From the NCBI RefSeq assembly GCF_015751895.1, contig NZ_JADOTZ010000001.1:682001-746000 (forward strand): DNA of 64,000 bases. The letters run 5' to 3'. The notes under the pieces are model-generated. The model ran no database searches. It was not told the origin of the DNA and was given only the letters and a program-made list of their open reading frames with translations. Source of the stretch: Zhihengliuella flava (GTDB lineage: Bacteria > Actinomycetota > Actinomycetes > Actinomycetales > Micrococcaceae). Of the stretch, positions 18,023-26,158 are shown piece by piece (within the stretch, counting starts at the first letter, position 1; each line of letters starts with the position of its first letter). Position numbers and translations under genes: made by a program.

Positions 18023-19408
18023 TTAGGCGCCCCGCAGACGCTCAGCGAGGTACGACTCCACCTGATCCAGCGCCACGCGCTCCTGGGTCATGGCGTCCCG
18101 CTCACGGATGGTCACGGCCTGATCCTCGAGGGAATCGAAATCGAAGGTAATGCAGAACGGTGTTCCGATCTCGTCCTGGCGGCGGTAGCGGCGACCGATT
18201 GCGCCGGCGTCGTCGAAATCAATGTTCCAGCGCTTGCGCAGCACGCTGGCGAGCTCGCGGGCCTGCGGCGAGAGCTTCTCGTTCCGGGACAGCGGCAGCA
18301 CCGCGGCCTTGACCGGCGCCAAGCGCGGATCCAGCTTCAGGACCGTGCGCTTGTCGACGCCGCCCTTGGAGTTCGGCGCCTCGTCCTCGGTGTAGGCGTC
18401 GACGAGGAAGGCCATCATGGACCGGGTCAGGCCGAAGGAGGGCTCGATCACGTAGGGCACGAACCGCTCGCCCGAGGCCTGATCGAAGAAGGACAGGTCC
18501 GCCCCGGAAGCCTCTTTGTGAGAGGTAAGGTCAAAGTCCGTCCGGTTGGCCACGCCCATGAGCTCGCCCCATTCGGAGCCTTGGAAGCCGAATCGGTACT
18601 CGAAATCGATGGTGCCGGCAGAGTAATGCGCGCGCTCGTCCTCGGGCACATCAAACTGACGCATGTTCTCCGGGTTGATCCCCAGGTCGATGAACCAGTC
18701 CCAGCAGTCCTTCACCCAGCGGTCGAACCACTCGCCCGCGTCCTCGGGCGCGGTGAAGTACTCGATCTCCATTTGCTCAAACTCGCGGGTGCGGAAGATG
18801 AAATTGCCCGGCGTGATCTCATTCCGGAACGCCTTGCCGATCTGGCCGATGCCGAACGGTGGCTTCTTCCGGGAGGCGTTGAGCACGTTGGAGAAGTTCA
18901 CGAAGATTCCCTGGGCGGTCTCCGGGCGCATGAAGTGCAGCCCCGACTCGCTGTCCACCGGGCCGAGGTATGTCTTAACCAAACCGGAGAAGAGCTGTGG
19001 CTCGGTGAACTGCCCCTTGGTGCCGCAATCGGGGCAGGCGATCTCGCTCATGCCATCGTTCGGCTGGCGGCCCTTCTTGGCCACAAACGCTTCGATGAGG
19101 TGATCCTCGCGGTGCCGCTTATGGCACTGGGTGCACTCGACGAGGGGGTCCGTGAAGGTCTTCACGTGCCCCGAAGCTTCCCAGACGGCTTTGGGAAGGA
19201 TGATCGACGAGTCCAGCCCCACCATGTCCTCGCGGCCGCGAACGAAGTTCTGCCACCACTCGCGCTTGATGTTTTCCTTCAGTTCCGTGCCGAGGGGCCC
19301 GTAGTCCCACGCGGAGCGGGAACCGCCGTAGATCTCACCGGCCTGAAAAACGAATCCGCGCCGCTTGGCGAGGGAGATGACCTGATCGAGCGTGGATTGC
19401 GGTGCCAT
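18023..19408 (-). CDS. glyS: Glycyl-tRNA synthetase, single-chain dimeric type
   Basis: 461 aa class II synthetase of the eukaryote/archaea-like alpha2 type. [12 protein letters not shown]-like N-terminus, [11 protein letters not shown] (motif 1 region), [14 protein letters not shown], and [21 protein letters not shown] (motif 2) are all present, with the anticodon-binding domain at the C-terminus. A CxxC...CPDC pair ([13 protein letters not shown]) marks the insertion found in this type. I placed the start at the ATG at 19408, seven bases after AGGAG; the longer frame to 19474 adds unconserved residues. Confidence 0.97.
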   Translation of the reverse strand: MAPQSTLDQVISLAKRRGFVFQAGEIYGGSRSAWDYGPLGTELKENIKREWWQNFVRGREDMVGLDSSIILPKAVWEASGHVKTFTDPLVECTQCHKRHREDHLIEAFVAKKGRQPNDGMSEIACPDCGTKGQFTEPQLFSGLVKTYLGPVDSESGLHFMRPETAQGIFVNFSNVLNASRKKPPFGIGQIGKAFRNEITPGNFIFRTREFEQMEIEYFTAPEDAGEWFDRWVKDCWDWFIDLGINPENMRQFDVPEDERAHYSAGTIDFEYRFGFQGSEWGELMGVANRTDFDLTSHKEASGADLSFFDQASGERFVPYVIEPSFGLTRSMMAFLVDAYTEDEAPNSKGGVDKRTVLKLDPRLAPVKAAVLPLSRNEKLSPQARELASVLRKRWNIDFDDAGAIGRRYRRQDEIGTPFCITFDFDSLEDQAVTIRERDAMTQERVALDQVESYLAERLRGA

Positions 19409-19499
19409 ACTTCTACTCCTGCTGAACGAGGCCGCTGGTTGCGGTCCGTCATGGGGGACAAATTCCGAGTCCACCCTAGCCGATCAGGCGGCCAACCCC

Positions 19500-20462
19500 T
19501 TAGCGATGTCCGGGCGCTCCGCGCTGCACGGAGGCGATCACGACGGCGCCGAGTGCCACCGCAGTTCCCGCCACTGTGGCGAGTTCCACCTGTGCGCCCG
19601 CCACCGGAAGAAAGACGTCGATGGCGAGCGAGCCGAGGAGTTGTCCCGCGATGAGGCCCAGGCCCGTGACGAGGACCCCGAGGAAGCGCACCAGGACCGC
19701 TGAAGCGGCGATGAAGCATACCCCCAGCGGCCCGCCGAGGTACATCCACCAGACCGGCGGAAGCGGCGCCATCGGCGTTCCAGCGGCCGTCATCACGAGT
19801 AGCGTCACCACCAACGCGGCGGTACCGACGGCGAAGTTCACGAAGGTCGCCGGCAGAGGGCTACCCGCGTAGCGCGTCTGGACGCCGTTCATGGCTTGCT
19901 GGAAGCCCATGAGCAGTCCCGCCGTGAGCGGCAGCAACAGCGGACCCACCACCTCGAATCCGACGCCGCGCTCGGCCAAGGTGGGCCACACGGCGACGCC
20001 CACGCCCACCAGGGCCAGTAGGGCTCCGACCGCACGGCGCGTGCTGACGGGCCGCGGGCCGCCCGGCCCAAAACCGACCCGATCCGCGACGAGGCCGGAG
20101 GCCACTTGCCCCGCCACATTAGCCACGGTGAAGAGGGCGACCCCGAGGATCGTCACCACCAGGCCCTGAGAGATCACAAAGAAGGCACCGATGGTGCCGG
20201 CCAGCAAGTACCACGCGGGAACGTCGCCGGCGGCGACGTGGCTGCGCAATCGGCTGAGGCCGCGCCGGCCGGGCGGGGTGAGGCAGGCCAGCGCCAGCAG
20301 GAGGAGTCCGACGCCGAAGGAAATCGTGGCGGCCTCAATCCCGTGCCCCAGCTCGGTGGAGAGCGCGCCGTTAACTCGCCCTTGGAGCGGCATGGCGCTT
20401 CCGGCGATCACAGCGATCGCGACGCCGACGGGCACGGGGAGTGCGGCGCGCTCAGCGCTCAC
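19500..20462 (-). CDS. DMT transporter of the YdcZ (DUF606) type
   Basis: 320 aa with ten predicted membrane helices in two homologous halves. Each half starts with a version of the family pattern: GSAMPLQGRVNGALSTELGHGIEAATISFGVG in the first and GLLMGFQQAMNGVQTRYAGSPLPATFVNFAVG in the second. This duplicated motif is typical of YdcZ-like permeases, whose substrates are unknown. It lies downstream of nothing obvious on its strand; S4-protein transcription diverges from it. Confidence 0.85.
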   Translation of the reverse strand: MSAERAALPVPVGVAIAVIAGSAMPLQGRVNGALSTELGHGIEAATISFGVGLLLLALACLTPPGRRGLSRLRSHVAAGDVPAWYLLAGTIGAFFVISQGLVVTILGVALFTVANVAGQVASGLVADRVGFGPGGPRPVSTRRAVGALLALVGVGVAVWPTLAERGVGFEVVGPLLLPLTAGLLMGFQQAMNGVQTRYAGSPLPATFVNFAVGTAALVVTLLVMTAAGTPMAPLPPVWWMYLGGPLGVCFIAASAVLVRFLGVLVTGLGLIAGQLLGSLAIDVFLPVAGAQVELATVAGTAVALGAVVIASVQRGAPGHR

Positions 20463-20629
20463 GGGGCCTCCTGAAAAAGATGAGACGGCAGTGTTGGCGC
20501 AGCGAGTCAGGCCCGGGCGCCCAAGAGCTCTAACCTACCAACGATGTCGATATTCACCGCCGGACGTGAACGGCGCATGACGCCGCGGGCGTCGAGGCGC
20601 GCGGACTCGCGCCCCTACAATGGGGGACC

Positions 20630-20872
20630 ATGAGCGACTTCGACCCAAACACCGTGTCCATCCGCGACGAGTCCATCCGGCTGGGGCAGTTGCTCAAACT
20701 CGCCAATTTCGTCGAAGACGGTATTGAGGCCAAAGCGCTCATCGAGCAAGGTCTCGTCAAAGTCAATGGCGAGGTGGAAACCCGTCGGGGCCGGCAGGTG
20801 CGCGTCGGGGACTCGGTGACGCTGGACGAGACCACGCTCACCGTGCAGAGCCACGACGCGTCGATCGGCTAG
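20630..20872 (+). CDS. Small S4-domain RNA-binding protein
   Basis: 80 aa consisting of a single S4 fold: IRLGQLLKLANFVEDGIEAKALI, then GLVKVNGEVETRRGRQVRVGD. It resembles the YbcJ/RlbA family of stand-alone S4 proteins, thought to bind structured RNA, with no settled function. A hairpin terminator follows at 20885-20910. Confidence 0.88.
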   Translation: MSDFDPNTVSIRDESIRLGQLLKLANFVEDGIEAKALIEQGLVKVNGEVETRRGRQVRVGDSVTLDETTLTVQSHDASIG

Positions 20873-20884
20873 GGCCATCTGCGC

Positions 20885-20910
20885 GGCCACCGGGCCTGTC
20901 CCCGGTGGCC
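20885..20910. terminator. Hairpin between S4 gene and hydrolase
   Basis: Perfect 10-bp inverted repeat GGCCACCGGG / CCCGGTGGCC with a six-base loop, in the 41 bases between two convergent genes. The U tract is weak, so confidence is moderate. Confidence 0.65.
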
Positions 20911-20913
20911 TGA

Positions 20914-21555
20914 TTAAGCGGTCAGGACCTTGGCCCGGAGGAACTCGGCCACGTGCCCCATCTCGGCCTGATTGATGCTGTGGGCTAGGCCGGTGTACAT
21001 CATCTTGGTGAGATCCGTGGCGGCATGAGCCCACTCGTTAGTGAACTCAATCTTGTCCTCCGTGATGATCTGATCCGCGTCCCCCCGGCCCCAGAAAAGC
21101 GGCGTGCGCCGCGCGCGCAGCGCGTCGTCGGCGAAGTAGTCACTCGGCGTCGGGATCGCAAAACCGGACAGGCCCACCACCGCGTCGATCCCTGCGGGGC
21201 GGCGCCGCAGTACGCTGGTGGCCACGGCCATGCCCATGGAAAAGCCGAGCAGCGTCACGGACGAGTGCCGCTGCTCCACGGTCTCGAGCCAGGAGATGAC
21301 ATCGTCGACGGCGGACGTCACCCGGTCAATGGAGTACTCCGGCTCGTGCAAGAGCGGAAACCACGTGTACCCCGGACCAAGCGCATGTGGGGCGCGCACC
21401 GAGGCCAGCGTGAACTCGTCCGGCAGCATCGGCGCGAGGCCGATCAAGTCCCGCTCGTGGGACAGGTAGCCGTGGAACATGACGATCAGCGGCGTGCCGT
21501 CGCGCTCGTTCTCGGGCCGGCTCCAGACGACTTCGGGGCTCCATACGTTGGTCAT
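20914..21555 (-). CDS. Alpha/beta-hydrolase, phospholipase/carboxylesterase type
   Basis: 213 aa, the length and layout of small cytoplasmic serine esterases. LIVMFHGYLSHERDLIGLAP is the oxyanion strand-turn, the nucleophile elbow is GFSMG, and the expected Asp and His are in FWGRGDADQII and TGLAHSIN. There is no signal peptide. The natural ester is unknown. It lies 56 bases downstream of metX on the same strand and could be co-transcribed. Confidence 0.85.
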   Translation of the reverse strand: MTNVWSPEVVWSRPENERDGTPLIVMFHGYLSHERDLIGLAPMLPDEFTLASVRAPHALGPGYTWFPLLHEPEYSIDRVTSAVDDVISWLETVEQRHSSVTLLGFSMGMAVATSVLRRRPAGIDAVVGLSGFAIPTPSDYFADDALRARRTPLFWGRGDADQIITEDKIEFTNEWAHAATDLTKMMYTGLAHSINQAEMGHVAEFLRAKVLTA

Positions 21556-21610
21556 GCCCCCATTGAATCACCGGCCGTGGTGGGCCGGACAATCGTGACT
21601 GCTCGGCGCG

Positions 21611-22828
21611 TTAGTCGGTGAAGATCCGGCGCCGCAGGGCTCCGGCCAGCTGCTGCGCGTCGGTCAAGAAACCATCGTGTCCGATGGGCGTGGTGATGTA
21701 TTCGACGGGACCGGCGCCGAGCAGCCGAGCCATCTCCTCCGACTGCGCTGGCCAGTAGAGGCGATCAGAATCCACGGCGGCCACCAAAAACTGGATGTGC
21801 CCCAACGAGCCGAGCACGCGTGCGAGCCCGCCGCGGCCGCGGCCGACGTCGTGACTCATGAGGGCTTCCGTGATGATGAGGTAGGCATTCGCGTCGAACC
21901 GACCCACCAACTTCCCGGCCTGGTGGTCCAGGTAGCTCTCAATTTGGTAGCGTCCGCGCTCGCCCGGCAGGGCCGCGTAGGGGTCCTCCCCCGCCTGCGC
22001 TTGACGGCCGAACCGCGCGTGAAACTCCACGTCGGAACGGTAGGTGATGTGTGCCATGCGCCGGGCGATGCCGAGGCCTGCCACCGGCCCCTCCCCCAAT
22101 CCGGCCACGCCGCCCGGGGCCGTCGCCGGAGCACTGTAGTAGTCCCCGCCGTCGAAGCGGGGATCGAGGCGGATCGCCTGCGTCTGAATCTGCGCGAAAG
22201 CAATCTGTTCCGCCGTGGAGGCCGCCGTCGTGGCAATGGGCACGCACCGCTGCACCCGCTCGGGGAACGTCGCAGCCCACTCCAAGGCGCGTGCGCCGCC
22301 CATTGAACCACCGAGCACCGTGTGCCAGACATCGACGCCGAGCGCGTCGGCCAGCCTGGCCTCCAGCCGCACGGCGTCCCGCAGCGTGGTCAGCGGGAAA
22401 CGCGAACCGTAGGCCCTCCCGTCGGGGGCGGCGCTGCCCGGCCCCGTCGACCCGTTGCAGCCGCCGACCATGCCGGGGGCCACCACGAAGTAGCGGTCCG
22501 TATCGATCGGAGCCCCAGGCCCCACGAATCCGTCCCACCAGCCGGCTTCCTCGCTGCTACCGCGGGCCACGTGCGGATCCCCCGTGAGGGCGTGCAGCAG
22601 CAGGACGGCATTGGAGGCCTGCGCGTTGAGGGTGCCCCACGTCTCGAAGGCGATGTCGACGGCGTCGAGCTGCCCGCCGGCGTCAAACGTGTACGGCCCC
22701 GTGGACAGCACGCGCAGCATGCCATCGGCGAGGTGTTCGGCGCCGGCGAGTTCGGCGGGCGTGCCGCCCGGCCGTGGTGCATTGCTGGCCGGGCGGCTGA
22801 CTGCGGTAAAGGTGTCCGTCGGCGTCAC
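21611..22828 (-). CDS. metX: Homoserine O-acetyltransferase
   Basis: 405 aa alpha/beta-hydrolase-fold acyltransferase that activates homoserine for methionine synthesis. The signature LLLHALTGDPHVA, the elbow LGGSMGGARALEW with the catalytic Ser, and the C-terminal TPIGHDGFL with the catalytic His are present. Whether it uses acetyl- or succinyl-CoA cannot be decided by family alone; pairing with an O-acetylhomoserine sulfhydrylase supports acetyl. The GTG start overlaps the metY stop (TAGTG). The first 35 residues are an unconserved extension. Confidence 0.93.
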   Translation of the reverse strand: MTPTDTFTAVSRPASNAPRPGGTPAELAGAEHLADGMLRVLSTGPYTFDAGGQLDAVDIAFETWGTLNAQASNAVLLLHALTGDPHVARGSSEEAGWWDGFVGPGAPIDTDRYFVVAPGMVGGCNGSTGPGSAAPDGRAYGSRFPLTTLRDAVRLEARLADALGVDVWHTVLGGSMGGARALEWAATFPERVQRCVPIATTAASTAEQIAFAQIQTQAIRLDPRFDGGDYYSAPATAPGGVAGLGEGPVAGLGIARRMAHITYRSDVEFHARFGRQAQAGEDPYAALPGERGRYQIESYLDHQAGKLVGRFDANAYLIITEALMSHDVGRGRGGLARVLGSLGHIQFLVAAVDSDRLYWPAQSEEMARLLGAGPVEYITTPIGHDGFLTDAQQLAGALRRRIFTD

Positions 22829-24189
22829 TAAACAGCGGCCTCGCGTGGTTCGGCGGTGGCGCGGGCCTCGACGGCGGCGAATCCGGCCTCCAGGTCCGCG
22901 ATGATGTCGTCAACGTGCTCGATGCCGACCGCGAGGCGCACCAAGCCCGGCGTCACGCCCGCTGCGGCCTGCTCGGCCTCGCTGAGTTGGGCGTGGGTGG
23001 TGCTCGCCGGATGGATGGCGAGCGAGCGGACGTCGCCGATGTTCGCGACGTGCGAGTGCAGGCTGAGGCCATCGACGAAGGCCTGCCCGGCGGCGCTGCC
23101 GCCCGCCACCTCGAAGGCGACGACGGCTCCTGTGCCGCGCGGCCCATACTTTTGGCCGCGCTCGTACCACGGGCTGGACTTCAACCCGGCGTAGGCGACG
23201 CGGACGACGTCGTCCCGGTCCTGAAGCCATTCGGCGACGGTGTTGGCGTTGGCCACGTGGCGCTCGATCCGGAGGCTGAGCGTCTCCAGACCTTGGGCGA
23301 TCAGGAACGCGTTGAAGGGCGAGAGGGAGGATCCGAGGTCCCGGAGCAATTGCACCCGGGCCTTGAGGATAAACGCCAAATTGGCGCCCAGGGCGCTGCC
23401 CACCCCAAGATCCCGGGCGAAGACCAGCCCGTTGTAGGACTCGTCCGGCGTGTTGAAGGTAGGGAAACGCTCCGGATCGGCCGCGAAGTCGAACGTTCCG
23501 CCATCGACGATGACGCCAGCGATCGCGGTGCCGTGCCCGCCGAGGTACTTTGTGGCGGAGTGGATCACGACGTCGGCTCCGTGCTCCAGCGGGCGGATGA
23601 GGTATGGCGTGGCCAGCGTGTTGTCCACCAGCAGGGGCACTCCTGCCGCGTGGGCGACGGAGGCGACGCCCTCAATGTCCAGGACATCTTGGCGTGGGTT
23701 GGAGACGACTTCGGCGAACAGCGCCTTGGTGCGTGGACGGATCGCGGCACGCCATGCCTCGAGATCATCCGGGTCGGCCACGAAGGTGACCTCGATTCCG
23801 AGACGCTTCAGCGTGTGCTTGAGCAGGTTCTGCGTCCCCCCGTACAGGCTGGGACTGGCGACGATGTGGTCCCCGGACTCCGCCACGTTCAATAGCGCAA
23901 AGGACGTGGCGGCCTGGCCCGAGGACAGCAGGAGGGCGCCCACGCCGCCCTCGAGATCCGCGATCCGCGCCTCCACCGCGTCGGTAGTGGGGTTGCCGAT
24001 CCGGGTGTAGATCGGCTCGAGCTCGGCGAGCGCAAAGCGGGCGGCGGCCGATTCGGCGCTCGGGAACACGAAGGACGTGGTCTGGAAGATCGGCAGGGCG
24101 CGGGCGCCGTTGCCGGGGTCCGGCACGTGGCCGGAGTGAATCTGGCGGGTTTCAAAGGACCAATGGGCCTGAGTACTGTGCTGCGTCAT
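22828..24189 (-). CDS. metY: O-acetylhomoserine sulfhydrylase (PLP enzyme)
   Basis: 453 aa Cys/Met-metabolism PLP enzyme making homocysteine from O-acetylhomoserine and sulfide. FETRQIHSGHVPDPGNGARALPIFQTTSFVF, YTRIGNPTTDAVEARIADLEGG and the PLP lysine in HSATKYLGGHG are diagnostic. At 453 residues it is longer than MetB-type gamma-synthases (about 380-400), which fits the sulfhydrylase subgroup. It is preceded by a SAM-IV riboswitch and overlaps metX by one base, so both are controlled by SAM. Confidence 0.94.
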   Translation of the reverse strand: MTQHSTQAHWSFETRQIHSGHVPDPGNGARALPIFQTTSFVFPSAESAAARFALAELEPIYTRIGNPTTDAVEARIADLEGGVGALLLSSGQAATSFALLNVAESGDHIVASPSLYGGTQNLLKHTLKRLGIEVTFVADPDDLEAWRAAIRPRTKALFAEVVSNPRQDVLDIEGVASVAHAAGVPLLVDNTLATPYLIRPLEHGADVVIHSATKYLGGHGTAIAGVIVDGGTFDFAADPERFPTFNTPDESYNGLVFARDLGVGSALGANLAFILKARVQLLRDLGSSLSPFNAFLIAQGLETLSLRIERHVANANTVAEWLQDRDDVVRVAYAGLKSSPWYERGQKYGPRGTGAVVAFEVAGGSAAGQAFVDGLSLHSHVANIGDVRSLAIHPASTTHAQLSEAEQAAAGVTPGLVRLAVGIEHVDDIIADLEAGFAAVEARATAEPREAAV

Positions 24190-24256
24190 GGACGTTCCCC
24201 TTTACCGTGTGGGGCCGCCCGCCGCGCCAACACCAGAGAGCCTGGCGCCGTGGGCG

Positions 24257-24372
24257 TACCCGCGCTTGCCCCGGGCCGGTCGGCTCGAGGCCAGGTCCTC
24301 ACCCGGGGCACCCCACCGCGAGTGGAGGGTTGCCGGCCAGCAAACCGGGGTTTTGCGCTGGCACTCATGACC
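24257..24372 (-). promoter_or_regulatory. SAM-IV riboswitch before metY-metX
   Basis: The minus strand reads GGTCATGAGTGCCAGCGC at the 5' side. It continues with CTGGCCGGCAACCCTCC, GGTGGGGTGCCCCGGGTGA, GGACC and a downstream GCAAGCGCGGGTA element. This order and wording match the actinobacterial SAM-IV consensus as I know it: the P1 stem GGTCATGAG..., the GGCAACC core, the GGTGCCCCGGGTGA pseudoknot segment and the 3' GCAAGCGCGGG. Binding of S-adenosylmethionine should lower expression of the operon. About 67 bases separate it from the metY ATG, including a GCGCCA...TGGCGC hairpin and the SD AAAGGGG, which may form the expression platform. Confidence 0.92.
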
Positions 24373-24381
24373 TTGCGCTCT

Positions 24382-24410
24382 AGTGTGTGTCACGAGGCCG
24401 TGCGCCGCAA
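24382..24410 (-). promoter_or_regulatory. Candidate promoter of the riboswitch transcript
   Basis: Minus strand: TTGCGG (24410-24405), a 17-base spacer, then CACACT (24387-24382). A start about seven bases on would fall just before the riboswitch P1 stem, which is what one expects. Boxes are weak matches to the housekeeping consensus. Confidence 0.45.
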
Positions 24411-24462
24411 GCTCGAGGCGAAACACACGTTCACGCGCGACGAAAATGCACCCGAATGACAA

Positions 24463-24480
24463 ACTTAGGCAACCCTAAGT
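24463..24480. promoter_or_regulatory. Perfect palindrome upstream of VOC gene
   Basis: ACTTAGG-CAAC-CCTAAGT, 7-bp arms and a 4-base spacer, 34 bases before the VOC start codon. By eye 13 of 19 positions fit a DtxR/IdeR-type box when offset, so a metal-regulator site is possible; another dimeric repressor is equally likely. Confidence 0.5.
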
Positions 24481-24514
24481 CGAGAGCTATCTCACAAAGT
24501 GCCATCATGAGCAC

Positions 24515-25162
24515 ATGATGAGGTTGGACCATGTTTCATACGCGTGCGGACCGGACGGCCTGACGGCCACTGCTGAACGGGTGGCAGAAAAGCTCGGTCT
24601 CGAATCTGTCAAGGGCGGCGTCCATCCCCGCTTCGGTACCCGGAACGTTATTTTTCCCTTGCAGCACAACCAGTACCTCGAGGTCGTCGAGGTCCTGGAT
24701 CACCCCTCCAGCATCAAGGCGCCGTTCGGCCAGGCCGTGCGCGCCCGCTCGGAAGCTGGCGGCGGATGGATGGGCTGGGTCGTCGCCGTCGAGGATCTTT
24801 CCGGCTTCGAGGATCGTTTGGGGCGCACGCGCGTTCCCGGCAATCGGAAGTTCCCGGACGGTCAGGAACTCACCTGGCAGCAGATCGGCATCAAGGGCCT
24901 CATCGCCGACCCGCAGGTGCCCTACATGATCCAGTGGGATGAGGGCACGGCCCCGCTGCACCCCTCTCAAGCGCTGGAGAATCCTGCGGGCCAGATTGCG
25001 CAGATTTCCATTGCGGGCTCGCCGGAGCGCGTGGCCGAGTGGCTGGGTGAGCCGGAGCAGCACCCGTTGCATGATGTGACGGTCGACTGGCTGGCCCCGA
25101 ACGGGACTCCGGGCATCATGTCCGTCTCCTTCATGACGCCCCACGGTCTGGTGACGCTCTAA
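24515..25162 (+). CDS. VOC-superfamily (glyoxalase-like) protein
   Basis: 215 aa. It begins with LDHVSYACGPDGL and has NVIFPLQHNQYLEVVEVLDHP, the paired beta-alpha-beta motifs of a glyoxalase-like domain (Glyoxalase_3 type); the second half carries a degenerate partner. Probable metal residues are the N-terminal His and the Glu in YLEVVEV. Reaction unknown. No ribosome binding site is visible before the ATG at 24515 (or 24518), so the mRNA may be leaderless. A palindrome sits 34 bases upstream. Confidence 0.82.
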   Translation: MMRLDHVSYACGPDGLTATAERVAEKLGLESVKGGVHPRFGTRNVIFPLQHNQYLEVVEVLDHPSSIKAPFGQAVRARSEAGGGWMGWVVAVEDLSGFEDRLGRTRVPGNRKFPDGQELTWQQIGIKGLIADPQVPYMIQWDEGTAPLHPSQALENPAGQIAQISIAGSPERVAEWLGEPEQHPLHDVTVDWLAPNGTPGIMSVSFMTPHGLVTL

Positions 25163-25181
25163 AGCGCCTCACGAGATCACC

Positions 25182-25230
25182 GCGGCGGGGCGTGCGTTTC
25201 TGACAGCGTCAGGAACGCACGCCCCGCCGC
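25182..25230. terminator. Long bidirectional terminator hairpin
   Basis: A 23-bp inverted repeat with a single G-U pair and a 3-base loop: arms at 25182-25204 and 25208-25230, beginning GCGGCGGGGCGTGCG. It fills the space between the convergent VOC and CPBP genes. Confidence 0.9.
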
Positions 25231-25276
25231 TGCTCGTCTCGGGAGGATTCCTTGCCCGCTCGGGCTCCCGGCCCGC

Positions 25277-26146
25277 TCAGGCACCAATTCCGATGGCGCT
25301 CCCCCACAGGGCAAACCCGATGAAGCCCACCGCGTCGAGCAACACGTGGGCTACCACCAGGGGCATCACCCGCGGCTGCCCCCGGTCCATCGAACGCTGA
25401 TAGAACCAGCCGAAGACCACGCCCATGGCCACGTTGCCGAGGAACGGACCGAACCCCTGATACAGGTGGTAGCTGCCCCGCAACACGGCCGAGATGAGAA
25501 TGATGGCCCACGCCCGCCACGGCCCTTGGTGCACTCCGAGCTGCCGCAGGTAGTGGAAGAGGAACCCAACCACGAGGACTTCTTCCAAGACCCCGTGGCG
25601 CACGGCGGAGAGCAACAGCACCGGGATGGTCCACCAGTAGTCGCCGAGGTTTGCGGGAGCGATCGCCGTGGTCATCCCGAGCGCTCGCCCCGCCGCGTAC
25701 ACGCCCAGCGTCCCGACGCCGATGGCGAGGAACAGCGCGGTCCCCGTGGCGGCGTCGTACCCCACGCTGGGCAGGAGCCCACGCCCCGGACGCCGCACCC
25801 CGAAGCCCAGTACCGCGAAGGGCGTGCGCCCCGTCAGGAGGTACAAGAAGTAGAGGGCCAGGACGGCCGGGACCAGCGCAAAGGCGATGTCAAGCAGTTG
25901 GTACAGCAGGTCAAACACGGGGCGCTCGGCGCGGGAGGTGTTCATGCTCGTCGTCTGCTCGGCCAGCGGACCACGCGTGAGCTTGTCTGCCAAGCTCACG
26001 ACGGCGTAGACGGCTGACTGTCCGAGGGAGAGCCCCAAGACCAGCCCCAGTTCGAGCCACAGGCGCCAGCGGGCGGGCCGGCCTGCGGTGGGCTGCAACG
26101 CGCCGGGGGCGCCGACGGCGGGTTCAGGCACACGGGACGAGCTCAT
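25277..26146 (-). CDS. CPBP-family membrane protein (CAAX-protease-like)
   Basis: 289 aa with about seven to eight membrane helices. The three CPBP motifs are recognisable: LEEVLVVGF with E188-E189, LRGSYHLYQG with H227, and VAHVLLD with H267 and D271. The Arg of the classical EExxxR motif is Val (V193). In bacteria such proteins are predicted glutamate-type intramembrane proteases, some linked to bacteriocin immunity. The start is the ATG at 26146; a longer frame runs into the divergent gene and is unlikely. Only twelve bases separate it from the divergent phosphotransferase start. Confidence 0.82.
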   Translation of the reverse strand: MSSSRVPEPAVGAPGALQPTAGRPARWRLWLELGLVLGLSLGQSAVYAVVSLADKLTRGPLAEQTTSMNTSRAERPVFDLLYQLLDIAFALVPAVLALYFLYLLTGRTPFAVLGFGVRRPGRGLLPSVGYDAATGTALFLAIGVGTLGVYAAGRALGMTTAIAPANLGDYWWTIPVLLLSAVRHGVLEEVLVVGFLFHYLRQLGVHQGPWRAWAIILISAVLRGSYHLYQGFGPFLGNVAMGVVFGWFYQRSMDRGQPRVMPLVVAHVLLDAVGFIGFALWGSAIGIGA

Positions 26147-26158
26147 AGGATCGATGGT

